Made by a program: the position numbers and the translations under genes
Assembly (NCBI GenBank): GCA_014529385.2
Contig: CM043963.1
Coordinates: forward strand, 2,917,001 to 2,981,000
Length of the DNA: 64,000 nucleotides
Direction of reading: 5' to 3'
DNA from: Adiantum capillus-veneris
Taxonomy: Eukaryota > Streptophyta > Polypodiopsida > Polypodiales > Pteridaceae
Part shown: positions 1 through 10,599 of the stretch, one piece after another
Numbering within the stretch: position 1 is the stretch's first letter
Layout: the number at the start of each line of letters is the position of its first letter
Notes under the pieces: model-generated
Databases searched by the model: none
Told to the model about the DNA's origin: nothing
The model's input: only the letters and a program-made list of their open reading frames with translations

Positions 1-1
1 T

Positions 2-250
2 TTTGAGGAGCTCAACCCAACTCTTGATGTGGAAAAGGGTAACTTTGTACTTGTGCAAACTTGTGATGAAAATTATCCAATTTGGCTAGGAGTGACAACA
101 ACAGACATCGATTAGAACAAGAAGTCAATAAACCACCGAGAAGTCAAGATACAATACTTGGCACTAATTTCAAAGAAGAAGAATGAAAATGATGTGGAGG
201 TTTACAAAGATTGTTGGAACAAAAACTGGTGGCGAGGGAGCATAATTTAG
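2..250 (+). pseudogene. 3' remnant of an unidentified gene, one internal stop
   Basis: A reading frame enters from the left edge and runs to TAG at 248-250, with one internal TAG at 113-115. Before the internal stop it encodes a segment with VEKGNFVLVQT and NYPIWLG. After it comes a Lys-rich stretch ending DCWNKNWWRG. A 'functional for V, then substrate-like WLG, then DCW..K.W' ending recalls C-terminal tails of plant transposon-derived proteins, but I cannot name a family. The internal stop and the lack of any downstream continuation suggest a decayed copy. Only the tail lies in the window, so its identity has to come from the sequence to the left. Confidence 0.3.
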
Positions 251-897
251 TTACCCGTCTCTCTTGCAACTTACATTTTAGTTGTTCTCATGATGAAGCA
301 TGTGTGAGTGGATAACTTGAATTTGGATGTGTGTATGTATATATAAATTTGTATACTATCATGTCCAAACACACCGTAGTGTATCATAGGGTTGTTGACA
401 ACTTACAATATAAGCATCCACTAAACACTGTACCACAACCTTCTTGTGCAACAACTTAGTACATCACAACCTCACCTCAAGTCCATGTGACACAAAGAAT
501 TGTCCCAAATTTGCGCATTTTTTCCTATTTTCCTAAATATGTGTTCTAGGGCAAAAAGTTGCAATAGCAAACAATAGTGGGGTTAAAGGAAATCCTTGCC
601 TAATCGATCTTCTGAGAGGGATGAGAGTTTTTCATTAATTCCCTTCTTCATCACCCAGGGTGGTCACTTTTCAAAATGTGTATCATATCATGTGAGTTAA
701 CTGGAGAGGATTATTAATTATCCAAGATGTATACTTTTGTGTATACATTAGAGGGGGGTGGGGGTTCTATAAATAAACCCATAGTGTAAATGTAATATGT
801 ATATTGAAGTATTATTAATAACCTCTTGAATACACATGATATAGGAAGATTTTGATAAGTGACCATCCCAAGCTTCACCAAGGCTTGTTTTAGAGAG
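251..897. other. AT-rich intergenic DNA, nothing recognised
   Basis: No open frame with family resemblance, RNA gene or clear repeat was seen on either strand. The stretch is AT-rich and contains scattered stops in all frames. Confidence 0.5.
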
Positions 898-1368
898 TCA
901 AAAATGAGTCGCCACAAGATGCATTGAAAGGAGCCCTTGTAGATGGCTATTTTTGCTTACTTTTTGAACCAAAAACCATGTTGTTGTGTCACATTCAAAA
1001 GAACTACAATTACTCAAAATAGGGACCATGAATGGGGAAAAAATGGAGTCAATCAATGACCAAGAAATACTTTTCGACACATGAATAGAAAGCTTCACAA
1101 TGCATTGACAGATGGCATCGTCTAGCGCATATCTACCGGGTATGAAAAGAGAGGCCAAGAGCAACCCACCTCCATCATGCATGTGCCACCGTCCCACCGT
1201 CTTGTACACCTTGCACACAAGCTCAAGACTCAAAGCCCCCCACTCTCTCAATAGCAACAAAGTGAATGGTTCACCAAAAACCTTTGAAACCTTAGGATTG
1301 GCCATCAACATGGATGACCCACTAAGGTACGTATATGTGGGCTTTCCTCTTAGGACTAGTTTTAGCAT
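898..1368 (-). CDS. unrecognised 156-codon ORF, possibly a gene fragment
   Basis: This is an uninterrupted minus-strand frame, long for such AT-rich DNA. The product has hydrophobic stretches (FTLLLLREWGALSLELV, LLLASLFIPG) and a Cys/Ser-rich middle, but no motif I can assign. The N-terminal methionine is not supported by any recognisable promoter, and the frame could equally be an exon or a retained piece of a larger gene. The opposite strand also has a shorter open frame, which weakens the case. I give no function. Confidence 0.22.
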   Translation of the reverse strand: MLKLVLRGKPTYTYLSGSSMLMANPKVSKVFGEPFTLLLLREWGALSLELVCKVYKTVGRWHMHDGGGLLLASLFIPGRYALDDAICQCIVKLSIHVSKSISWSLIDSIFSPFMVPILSNCSSFECDTTTWFLVQKVSKNSHLQGLLSMHLVATHF

Positions 1369-1460
1369 GCCATAAATGTTGTCAAAAACAAAAGGAAGGA
1401 TTTGAACCCTTAGTTAGACATGAGTGTGCACGCACGTGCGCCACGTGTGAGTGAGAGAGG

Positions 1461-1496
1461 GGGAGGAGGGAGGGGGGGGGGGGGGGGAGGGGGGGG
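1461..1496. repeat. interrupted poly(G) tract
   Basis: A G-rich block with a 16-base uninterrupted G run from 1472 and a second run after a single A. It follows GA-rich sequence, so the purine strand is the plus strand here. Confidence 0.9.
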
Positions 1497-1635
1497 CGTT
1501 CAAGTTGAAATTATTTTCATACCGATATTCATCACAAGAGTGCGCGATCCGTAATTCGAACATGGGAGAGAGAGAGACAAGAGAGGTGGCAGACGGTGAG
1601 CTCCGAGCAATTTTTTGATGAGTCGTGACTGCTAT

Positions 1636-1801
1636 TGGCACTGCCTGCTTGCAGGTAGTGATATAGGCATGGTGCCTACCAAATTGTGTACACGTTTTTT
1701 AGGCATTCTTTTAGGCTTTTAATGCTATTTTTTAAGCTTACTAATAAAAATAGCATATCTTTCTCTCTATCTCTCTCTCATCTGCACTGCCAAAGCAATC
1801 A

Positions 1802-1840
<39 letters not shown>

Positions 1841-1856
1841 ATAGCAGGCAGTGCCA
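1636..1856. repeat. short inverted repeat flanking a (TC)n tract
   Basis: GGCACTGCCTGC near 1636-1647 is repeated in reverse complement as GCAGGCAGTGCC near 1845-1856. Between them lies AT-rich DNA and a (TC)n tract at about 1805-1838. It may be a small MITE, but no target-site duplication was found. Confidence 0.3.
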
Positions 1857-1907
1857 CCGTCTGCGTGTTAGTGTCGGCTTGTTTACTATAGGTATACAAA
1901 GATATTG

Positions 1908-2045
1908 CCAATTGGGTGGTAACCTAGTGGTTAAGGTAGATGTGTGGGTGCCTGAAGGCCTAGGTTGGATAGTAGATACCAATTGGCATCTGTCGTTTGT
2001 ACTGCACAAAAAAGATATCCATCACATATATTCTCACTCAGTGTC
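1908..2045 (+). repeat. tRNA-related SINE candidate
   Basis: The segment has a box-A-like block (GGTAACCTAGTGGTTAAGG) and, about 30 bases on, a weaker box-B-like block (GGTTGGATAGTAGATACC). This is the spacing of a tRNA-type internal RNA polymerase III promoter. The box B is degenerate (consensus GGTTCGANTCC), so the copy would be old. It is followed directly by the long poly(G) tract. The alternative is a decayed tRNA pseudogene. Confidence 0.35.
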
Positions 2046-2058
2046 ACCTTCAAATTTG

Positions 2059-2060
<2 letters not shown>

Positions 2061-2128
<68 letters not shown>
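2061..2128 (+). repeat. uninterrupted poly(G) tract of 68 bases
   Basis: Sixty-eight consecutive G follow TTTGCC and are followed by AATGTAC. A tract like this can fold into G-quadruplexes, and its exact length in an assembly is unreliable. Confidence 0.9.
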
Positions 2129-2129
<1 letters not shown>

Positions 2130-2373
2130 ATGTACAAACAATATTGTCGAAAGTTTGATGAATAAAGGTGCCGAGGGGCCTGCTTCAACTTTCCACATGG
2201 CATCGGCTACCATGGGCAATCCGATTGCCAATGGACGCTTTTAACAGAGAAGGGTCAGCTGGCAGCCCTGAGGCCCCCGCCCCAATTTAACAGGTCGATG
2301 GCTAGCTCACATTTACCATCAACATTATACATGTGCAGATAGTAAAGCCAATTAATCATGATTTTGCTGTCAA

Positions 2374-3270
2374 TCAATGAGAACTAGAGGACTGCTTGCT
2401 TGCATCATGAGACTGTGGTTGGGAGCAGGCGGCGGTGGTCGGCGATTGTCCGAATAGGGAAGCCAGCGACAGATACAAATCAGGAGGAGGTGGAGATGAT
2501 GCCTTGGAGCTCCCACTACCTTGGACATGAGCCGCCGTCGACGATGCTGGCTGGAATGGCGACCCGGGCATGTGCACACCTGGCCCTAACAGCGGCGACC
2601 GCTCGAACAGCAGCCTCAACGGTGTCCCTTCTGCCCTCTTGTTGGCAGCTTGAGCAAGTGGCCAGCCTGCCGTCCCCGGAAGTGCATACATTTCTGCCCC
2701 CATTGGTGATGATGACAGCCTGGGAGCGCAGCTCATTTGCCGCACCGCACGCGCCGCGTATGGGCTCAACTTTGCTGCCAGCGGAGACGATGGTGGGGAT
2801 GTGAATGATGTGTCCACTGATGCCGCCGGCGATGTGGACCCTGATGTGAAGGGTATGGTCAGCGCATCGCTTGGCGTGCGGTTACGCAGGCGCGAGCTCG
2901 GCTTGGTTGTGCCCCCAAGGCCTGCCGCTAGCTCCATATCCTCCTTTGTTTCTTCCTCAATTGGGAACAGCAAGTGCGGAGGAGTTTGGTCAGCATAATC
3001 GGAGCCACTCCCCACCTCAATCGATGTGGATGTAGGGTAGCCCCCGAATGAACCGACCAGCGAGGCTTCGCGCACAAACTCAGCACTTGAGCGGTAAAGC
3101 TTCTTGCCTGCTTTGATCTGTGTTGCACTCTTGATGCAATCAGCAGAGGAAGACTTTGTTGAGGTGCTTTTTTTCCAGTAGAAAATGTAGCAGAGCTCGG
3201 CAAATAGGGCAAGGACAAAGATGCAGAAGACGACACTCAGCCCAATTCCAAGCTCTGCCAAAGATCTCAT
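2374..3270 (-). CDS. plant single-pass membrane protein with Pro/Ser-rich tail (host gene)
   Basis: A single 298-codon frame with no stop and a GC content well above its surroundings, the most host-like gene in the window. The product starts MRSLAELGIGLSVVFCIFVL. Residues about 8-31 form one strong membrane segment ending in ELCYIFYWKK, then a basic Ser/Thr-rich region. The rest is low complexity, with acidic patches (PIEEETKEDMEL) and SP-rich motifs (SFTSPPSSPL, ERSPLLGPG). An N-terminal 'LGIGLSVVF...AEL.Y..WWKK'-type anchor followed by a Ser/Pro tail is known from uncharacterised intronless plant membrane proteins, and I place it there by memory of that pattern. The short extracytoplasmic end and long cytoplasmic tail are inferred from the Lys residues after the helix. 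The ATG at 3268-3270 is chosen because the helix begins right after it. Substrate and partners are unknown. Confidence 0.7.
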   Translation of the reverse strand: MRSLAELGIGLSVVFCIFVLALFAELCYIFYWKKSTSTKSSSADCIKSATQIKAGKKLYRSSAEFVREASLVGSFGGYPTSTSIEVGSGSDYADQTPPHLLFPIEEETKEDMELAAGLGGTTKPSSRLRNRTPSDALTIPFTSGSTSPAASVDTSFTSPPSSPLAAKLSPYAARAVRQMSCAPRLSSSPMGAEMYALPGTAGWPLAQAANKRAEGTPLRLLFERSPLLGPGVHMPGSPFQPASSTAAHVQGSGSSKASSPPPPDLYLSLASLFGQSPTTAACSQPQSHDASKQSSSSH

Positions 3271-3881
3271 TCTGGTTTGAGCTATCTATGGAGTGAACAA
3301 GCCTGAAGCGCCGAACATTCTTGCAGGTAGCTCCACTAGCTTGGGTAAATTTCTGCGCATTCAATTACGCCTCCCGGACATAATTGTTCCATAGTCAAAT
3401 GCGTCGGAGCACCCTTGAATGTAAGAGCACAAAGTCTCACTTACTGTCATGAAGAGTACAATTCTGGCTGATTGGCATTGTGGCGCTGCAATGCAGGTTG
3501 CCACTGTCAATGGGCTACAAGCATGCCATGAGTTGAAGCTCTACAAAATTTTCTTCCAGCCGGCAGTAATGCTTGGGGCGAGAGTCCGATCGGCTCGGCA
3601 AGTTGTATGAAAGATGATCAATGGCCCCTTTTGGCAGAGGAGGTCTGGACCAGGATCTGAAAGTGGAAAGATAGCAGTGATTAGAGAGCAGGTTATGATG
3701 AACCAAGAGAAAAGAAGGGCTCAAAAACCTGGATTTTGAGGACAAGAGGGCTCTCAAGGATGATACCTTGCTATCTACCACTTGAAAAGGTGATACCAAC
3801 TTGCAGAAATGGGCTCCAAGGGGACGATCCAGCTTTGATTCCAGCCTCACCAATCAAAATCAAAAGAAACCGCCTTTTTCA

Positions 3882-3916
3882 ATGTGTGTGTGTGTGTCTC
3901 TCTCTCTCTCTTTGTC

Positions 3917-3953
<37 letters not shown>

Positions 3954-3970
3954 GGGGGGGAGAGGGGGGT
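3882..3970. repeat. composite (TG)n(TC)n(TG)n(AG)nG(n) microsatellite
   Basis: Adjacent TG, TC, TG and AG runs end in a G-rich stretch. It lies about 600-700 bases upstream of the membrane-protein ATG, in its likely promoter or leader. Confidence 0.9.
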
Positions 3971-4089
3971 GTGATGTTTTTTAATGCAGAAACGGAGATG
4001 GAGCTTGCCATTCCCTGCGTGCGCTTGTGCTTTTGGATTTGCTTTACAGAGGGAACCTGGAGGTAGCCGTAGCTGACATGGGCGACTAT

Positions 4090-4106
4090 TTAACTCCCTA
4101 TATACC
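4090..4106 (-). promoter_or_regulatory. possible TATA box for the membrane-protein gene
   Basis: On the minus strand GGGTATATAGGGAG reads as a TATA element in otherwise moderate-GC DNA, about 820 bases upstream of the ATG. That would imply a long leader containing the composite microsatellite at 3882-3970. It is only a positional inference. Confidence 0.22.
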
Positions 4107-4267
4107 CAATTGTGAGAGTATCTATATCCGCAAAGGGACAGCCTTTGTCGTACGAAGCAGCTGAGCACTAAAGATGCGGGAATCTGTAATGGGCGTTCCT
4201 TTACTACATTCACAGCTACATGTCCTCCTCCGCAGCAACCAGCAAACAACAACCAAGGGCCTACTCT

Positions 4268-4313
4268 ACTCTCTCTCTTTCTCTCTCTCTCCCCCTCTCT
4301 CTCTCTCTCTCTC
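4268..4313. repeat. (TC)n microsatellite
   Basis: A TC run broken by one CCCC block, directly upstream of a SINE-like segment. Confidence 0.9.
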
Positions 4314-4319
4314 TGTCGC

Positions 4320-4465
4320 GCACGTTGTAGACCGGTTATCCACCAACACGTATTGAGTTCAAACCTCTTCCGACAGAGCTTTTGCCCTTTGGAAATTGGG
4401 GTCTCTCCAACTCTCTAACTCGCTTGGATTGGTGCTATGACATTAAAAAATCTCTTCTTTCCCCT
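4320..4465 (+). repeat. SINE-like element, partner of 19450-19605
   Basis: The segment holds a box-B-like block, TTGAGTTCAAACCTC. It ends GGATTGGTGCTATGACATT followed by an A run and TCTTCTTT. A second copy at 19450-19605 has TTGAGTTCAACTCTCGTCGGA at the same place and ends GGATGGTTTCCTACAACGTT, an A run, then TCCTCTTCTT. Shared internal and 3'-end structure suggests a dispersed family. A clear box A is missing in this copy. Confidence 0.35.
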
Positions 4466-4549
4466 CACACAAACACAATGGTGATCTGGATTGGTGCTAT
4501 GATATTAAAAAATCGCTTCTTTCCCCTGACACAAACACAGTGGTGATGT
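4426..4549. repeat. 62-bp tandem duplication
   Basis: A unit starting GGATTGGTGCTATGA at 4426 is repeated from 4488 with only a few substitutions. It overlaps the 3' end of the SINE-like segment. Confidence 0.8.
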
Positions 4550-5153
4550 GGCGATAATAAATAGGCCTAGTAGTTTGCACCATGCGTCAATCTCGATGGA
4601 TGTCTTGCTCCGATCTCCCAAGGTACGATTTAGAGGGGGCCCATACGCAGGGGGTAGCTGTTACAAGTTACCTCACTGCGGACTCAATGCGAAGGATTAA
4701 CCCTCCTCAAGGGATTCTATGTGCAGCCACACAGTGGTGACAGTTGAGGCTGTTTCTATTGATTCGTGCGTCGGCCTTTTTGCAAAAGAAGAGAGAGGGA
4801 GGATTGAGCGAAGGAATTTTAGAGCACTCGAAACATGCACTGGATAAAAATCAACTTTAATTGAGGATGTTACACAGATTCCAAAGCATATGACTGAGCA
4901 CGATGTTGCAATTGCACCAATTAACTTTACCACCTCTCTCGAATTCCTAATAACTGACTTTATTGTGTGTGTATGGAAGATAGTGAGGTAATCCCCCTTG
5001 ATTTACAGATTATCCCTATGCGTGTGGTAGGTATCTTAGACAAACTTTTCGTTAGCAATGGTGAAGTGGGCAATAAGAAGTAGGCCTGGTAATTTGCGCC
5101 ATTCATCAATCTAGATGGGAGTTGATCGCTCTCAGCTCCCAAGTTACAATTTA
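4545..5153. repeat. pair of diverged direct repeats (about 4545-4632 and 5058-5153)
   Basis: Both contain a TAGGCCT..TA.TTTGC.CCAT block, then CATCAATCT-like and CTCCCAAG.TAC.ATTTAG blocks in the same order. They are two copies of an unidentified dispersed repeat. Confidence 0.5.
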
Positions 5154-5922
5154 GGCAAACCTTCCGTTAGCCTCCACTGAAGAAAGCCTTAGTGTCTTTG
5201 GCCAACGCTCATCCATCAATTATGAGTGTTATATAATTCCTGTGTTATAATCTTGTTTTCTTTGTTTCCTTTCACATGAAAAAGGGGCGTGAAAATGATC
5301 AAGGTTCTGTCAAAGTTGTGCATGCAACGGAACAACACACGGAAGTAAAAAAGGAAGAAAGAAAGATGTATATAATCTACGACAATCGTAGTGCCTTTGC
5401 ACTAAAATTCATAGCTTAGAAATAATTGATGCAAGCTTGAGAGTATGCAATTGGCTACCTTCTTGGAACGAAAACACACACACATAGACACATAGCATTA
5501 ATGAAATTAGTATTCCTATGGATGTTGATAGTCTCTTTCAACATGGTTAGTTCTTCCACATGTTGAACACTTGATTTGATTTTAACCTTGGCCACATGTA
5601 GAAGTGTTAACATCACCAACAGGTTGTCTTTGATGTTACATTGAGAGAGCAGGACTAGTGTGTGAAGCGCGTGTACGCGGATGCGTGCGTGCGTGCAGTG
5701 CTGTGAGGACAGAGAGCGAGAATGAAGATTTGGGTGGAGCGTAGTGAGGATAATATACCTCTTGCTCCTTATTCTATTTATCATAAAGAATTGAAAAGTG
5801 CAATCCTGGAGACATGATCTCCATGACATTGTTGCTCCGACTATCCACACACGTGGATCTTCGACTATCCACACAACCCGCCTAGTCTACATCCGTGTAA
5901 CCCACTATGGATGCATCACTAT

Positions 5923-5975
5923 TCCCAAACTGTAAGCACTTGCTTTCTGTTCCCAAAGTGTAAGCACTTGCTTGA
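5923..5975. repeat. short tandem duplication
   Basis: TTCCCAAACTGTAAGCACTT is followed at once by a second copy with one substitution, at the 3' border of the copia remnant. Confidence 0.8.
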
Positions 5976-7060
5976 TGTACCCTTAAGGTATCTCAGAATG
6001 TGCTTCATTGCTTCTCAGTGCTTCTTGCCATGATTTGACATAAATGTGCTAGCCACTCTTACTGCAAATGCAATGTCTGTTCTGATGGCTACCATGGTAT
6101 CCATGAGATTGCCAACTACTGAAGAATATGGCATCTTGGCCATTTTCGCTTTCTCAACATCAAATTTGGGAGTATCATACTTGCTAAGTTTAACATATGC
6201 CTAAATTGGGGCACTCAATGTATTATGTCCCCCCTGCATATTAAAACATTGCAAGACCTTGTGGATATATGTTTCCTCATACAACTCCGATATTCCATGT
6301 TTCCTATCCCTCTTGATACGCATACCAAGAAAGTGACTTGCATCTCCCATATCTTTCATAGCAAACTACATGCTAAGTGGTCTTCAAGATAGCAATCTCA
6401 TCTTTAGATTTAGTAGCAATGAGCATGTCATCGACATAAAGTATCAAGATGATAAGTGAGCCATCGTTCAACTTCTAAGTATACAAGAAGATCTTCTTGG
6501 CTCCATATATAACCTTGAGACTGCATGTACTTGTCAAGTTTATGGTATCATTGCCTTGACCCTTTCTTTAGGCCATACAATGCCTTACGCCGTCTACACA
6601 CTAGTTTTTCTCCCTTGAAGGCTTTTCAGGTTCAACTTCAAAACCTTCTGGCTATTTCATGTAGACGTCTTCTTCTAGATCCCATGAAGGAAATTCATCT
6701 TCACATCCATCTGGACAAGTTCCATGTCCTCAATGGCTACTAGCCCAAGCACAGATGCAACGTAGTCATCTTGACTATTGGAGAGAAAATCTCATCAAAG
6801 TCCACGTCTTTCTTCTTCATGAATCTCTTAGCAACCAATTTAGCCTTATACGTAGGTTCTTAGGATCTTCTACCGTGTATTTCTTCTTATATACCCATTT
6901 GCAAACAAGCCTTGTTTTCCCTCTAGAAACCGTTAGTTCACAAGTCTCACTTTCCATAATCGACGTAATTGCATTGGACGCTATCTTCCATATGAATAGC
7001 TTCTTGGTAGCAAGTAGGGTCTTTGCAATCAATGACCAACAAATAGTCTAACCCTTGCTA
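5976..7060 (-). pseudogene. Ty1/copia reverse transcriptase/RNase H remnant
   Basis: Read on the minus strand in successive frames, the copia order is clear. It begins with a CKWVYKKKYTVEDP-like start (KWVYK.K of the RT N-terminus), then VDFDEIFSPIVKMTTL and QMDVKMNFLHG. Next comes the catalytic YVDDMLIATKS box near 6430, and last the connection/RNase H blocks SSVVGNLMDTMVAIRTDIAF and SNHGKKHWEAMKHILRYLKG near 6000-6110. Stops and frameshifts break it repeatedly, so it is dead. No LTR, integrase or gag was found beside it, so this is a fragment. Confidence 0.85.
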
Positions 7061-8199
7061 AAAACGCTCAAGGGCATGAGAGACTCGTGTAGATCTCCTC
7101 ACTGCCTAACTATTGAACTCTGCTCTCTCTAGAGTTTGAGGTCTCTTTTTCGAAATGTTAGAGAGAGAAAATGCTTTTCATTTTTGAAAATGTAAACAAA
7201 AAATTAAAAAACCTGAAATTGGAGAGAAAACTCCACCTTTTAATTGGGTGTACCAAATGTCACTTTTTGAGGGCCCACATGTAGTGTCGTTTTCAAATCT
7301 CTTTGAAACGTGTGAGTCATTCCAAAAAATCCTCCCCCCCCCCCCCCCCCCCCCCCCAAAACACCCATTTTCTCTTTTGGCCCAAATTTCAATTTCTCCC
7401 TGCTCCTTCTTTCCATTTTCTACACCTTTCTCTACACCATATCCAACCCATCATCTTTCCCATATTTAAGCTTTAGCCATGAATCCTTAAGAGAGGTATC
7501 TATCATCTTCAAGTTAAATAGGGTTTGTGAAACTTCTCCTTCTGCCATTGAAGCAATGAGATCAGAGGGCAAGAAGCACATTGACCTATAGATAAATGGT
7601 AGATTGTATCCTATAGACCTCATCACCAAATATGTAGCCCAACATTTTTCAATTGCTCTTCATTGATGAGATTTTTACAAGATTGTATAAAAGGGCTGTT
7701 AGGCTATACACAAAACCTTACAACAAAAAGGGAAATTTGCTAGGACAGTTCAAGGATTCTCTTAATCATCAACTTTAAGAAAGAAAGGAAAGGTAAAGAA
7801 TCTAGAGTCATTACTGAATATAGCTAGAAGAAAGAGGACAGAGCTTGGGCTTAGACAAAGACAAAGAAAGTTGAAAAATATTGAGAGTCTCAAACAAGGA
7901 GGTGGAGGCTTCAACAAAACAATCAAAGCAATGAGTAAAACCGATTTATTTTTCAAATTGGTGTTTTTGTTTTGTAAGTCAGTATCTATGGGTGGTATAG
8001 TCTTTGCTAGTTTGTTGTTACATCAAGTCCTTGATTTAGCATGTCGACTAAGTTTGTGTTTGCCAACTAAGTTTGTGTTTGTCTCAAGTCCTTAGTTTAG
8101 TCTTTGTAAGTTCATGTTTACCTCAGGTCCTTAATTTAATCAGATTGTTCACAAAGAAACCTTGGAGAGCCTTTCCACATCAATGACATATATCATGGT
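7061..8199. other. intergenic DNA with a 24-base poly(C) tract
   Basis: A C run fills 7334-7357. A 65-codon minus-strand frame at 7432-7629 has no recognised motif. Otherwise nothing was seen. Confidence 0.5.
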
Positions 8200-9040
8200 A
8201 GGAAGAAAGACCTCCAGTTGAACTCTTTGAACAATCTATTCTTTGACTTGAGAACTTTGCAGAGAGAAATGATAAAATTACATGGTCTTCAACATATTGA
8301 GGTGAATGGGCAAGCCATTCTTGTGATCAAATTAGATGAAAGTGAAATTATAAAGAATAGAAAACTTGAGAGGGTATCAGTAACCCTCATGAATAGAGCA
8401 CTTGATACCACAAAGAGGAAAAAGAAACTTTGGAAATTTTAGTGTACAGTCAGAGAAGAACATTTGGTGGCTGAGTGCTTTTGCGGTTGATAATGAGGAT
8501 TTTAATGTGTTAAATTGGGTATTCCACCACACTAGTATCCATGCAATAATCAAAGTCCAACGTGCTAGGGAGGAGTTAGATGTTGAGGGTTTTGAAAGGT
8601 ACAAGGTGGAATGGCACTTGGGGGAGACCTAAAGACACTAAAGTATATGTTCAATGTGTCAAAAGGTGCCAATGCCAAAATCCCTTTTATCTACTGCATT
8701 GGTGCAGCAAAGGAGCTGAATCTTGCTAATTGGAACCAAGCCCCAAAGAGAAACTCTAACGATCCAAACTTTCAAGCTGGTTAGATGTTTCCCTTTCAAA
8801 TGTCCACATGTGTTGCATGCATTGTGTAGAATCATTGAGAAGATTGTGCACCTTTACATAGGGTTTGCATAGAAACTATAACCTTTATTAGCCAAAGAAA
8901 CTGTCATAAAAAGTATTGAACTTCATGGGGGGAATGTGGTGATTGAGTTAGACCCCAAGAGGTCATCTGGTGGAAATAAAATTCCTAAGAAAGCTTCTAT
9001 TAGTGGAGTGAAGGCCAGAACCTTCACCCCAATACCCCAT
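8200..9040 (+). pseudogene. decayed transposon-associated gene (GDLKTLK...C family)
   Basis: Plus-strand frames together show VELFEQ-like, LRTLQREMIKLHGLQHIEVN, then a WHL(G)GDLKTLKYMFNVSKG block with NAKIPFIYCIG after it. Later come HVLHALCRIIEKIVHLYIGF and KKASISGVKARTF. A (G/D)LK.L.....G...SK.PC..C arrangement occurs in transposon-linked proteins of plants and animals, so I infer a mobile-element origin. A one-base deletion after TTGGGG near 8621 shifts the frame exactly where GGDLK should begin, and more shifts follow near 8780. The family name and catalytic activity cannot be stated from this copy. Confidence 0.4.
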
Positions 9041-9125
9041 TAATAAAAGAGGTCATTTGTTGGTGAAAATAATGTTCCTAGCAGAATTTCTATTAGTGGG
9101 GTGAAGGCTAAGACCTTCTTAGGAT
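8958..9125. repeat. diverged tandem duplication, about 95-bp step
   Basis: AAGAGGTCAT.TG.TGG...TTCCTA.....TTCTATTAGTGG.GTGAAGGC occurs twice in a row. It lies in the 3' part of the decayed gene. Confidence 0.6.
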
Positions 9126-9175
9126 TCTATGGAAAACTAGGTAATAATTATGAATTTAGATTCTTCTAATTTTCT

Positions 9176-9284
9176 TCAACGCTTGCATAAGTGGCTAAAG
9201 GAATTCTCTTTTTGTGTAGCATATTAGTTCAACACTTGCATAAGTGGATAAAGGAATTCTCTTTTTTGTGCAACATATTATCAA
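9176..9284. repeat. 54-bp tandem duplication
   Basis: TTCAAC.CTTGCATAAGTGG.TAAAGGAATTCTC is repeated directly with a 54-base step. Confidence 0.75.
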
Positions 9285-9783
9285 CAATCACACTCCTTTG
9301 TCTATAAAGAAATATGGAAGCTTGTCAATCTGGTCAACTCAAGGTATGGAGAAGTCCAACTACCGAGTAAGAAGTCCCACTACATAGTAGAGACAAAAAT
9401 TTGCAAATACATTAGACATGGTGGAGAAGTTAAAAAGGCTAAAATCTTGCTTAAAACATTTTATTGCACATTGAAAGAGATTAAAATTTGCATTAAATCA
9501 TTGAATATTTTGTATATAATTATCTTAGTTTACATTTAAGCCATGAAGGAACTTGTAGTCTTGCACTAAAGAAATTAATCTTTTAGCTAGGGTCCCTACA
9601 TCCATTTAGCATCCTCAAGCAGGTAATTCCTAAATTTAATCAAATATGTTGTAATGGAAATGGCCTATGAACTTTGAGAATAGCGGAATTAAGAGAATTA
9701 GAGTGAGCATTTTTGTGAGATTACTTTGAGAACATAGATTAATCGATGGTAGCAACATAAACATAGTACTTAATTAACTTGGC

Positions 9784-10068
9784 ATGAACAATACTTTTTT
9801 AAGAGAGAGAGTATTAGAGAACATGACAATAGTCGAGGACCGGATTTACTTAGAGCCGGTCCCCTTTCCAAAAGGCGTTTGTATTATAGATTCTCCCATC
9901 AAGAGAGACTTGATACAATACAATCTTTGTGTTCCTTGTGATCTAGGTGATGCAATGAAGATGGAAAGCTTCGTGCATCACAAGCATAACATAAATTTTG
10001 CAAAAAGAATTAACTATCCCAAGCCTCAGTTCCAAGGCCTCAAACACCTCGAAGGTGGAGAGAGCTAG
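9784..10068 (+). CDS. unrecognised 94-codon ORF
   Basis: An open frame in AT-rich DNA encoding YLEPVPFPKGVCIIDSP and CDLGDAMKMESFVHHKH. The composition is protein-like and not a repeat translation, but I recognise no family and no promoter. It may be a remnant of a mobile element. Confidence 0.2.
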   Translation: MNNTFLRERVLENMTIVEDRIYLEPVPFPKGVCIIDSPIKRDLIQYNLCVPCDLGDAMKMESFVHHKHNINFAKRINYPKPQFQGLKHLEGGES

Positions 10069-10379
10069 CGGGGAATGAAGGTAGGGAAGAGGAAGAAGAA
10101 TCATTCATAGGAGAAATAAATAGTTCCTCATGTATCATCACTCTTCTTGCTTAGCATATCATAATAGCATAGTAATGAAGATGAAGAAGATGGCAATCTT
10201 AAGCATTGAAGCATGGCTCTTGGTTGGATTTGCATTCGATTGCCAAGAGTGTTGGTGTAGGCTCTCCACTTCTCAGCAAGCTTGGAGAAGGAGATGGAGC
10301 TCTTGCACTTTAAACTTCACACTATGAGAGAGTGTGTGTGTATGTGTGTAGGAGAGTATACCCCCCTCATGCTTGGTCC

Positions 10380-10436
<57 letters not shown>
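10380..10436. repeat. (TC)n microsatellite
   Basis: An uninterrupted TC run of roughly 55 bases. Confidence 0.95.
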
Positions 10437-10437
<1 letters not shown>

Positions 10438-10599
10438 ATTATTCAATTATATCATTTGGACATGTGTCTTCTTTTTCCTCTTTGAGAGAAAGAACTTAAT
10501 TATTTATTTTTATGCATCTAAATTCTCCTTGGACCCCTTTAAAGCCTATCCAATAGGATTCAAGCACATCATGAGGGCCACATGTGGAGGATCTTGACA

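Noticed and set aside
1931-2244. Frames encoding poly-Gly or poly-Pro
   Set aside because: They are produced by the 68-base G run. No homology exists on either side.
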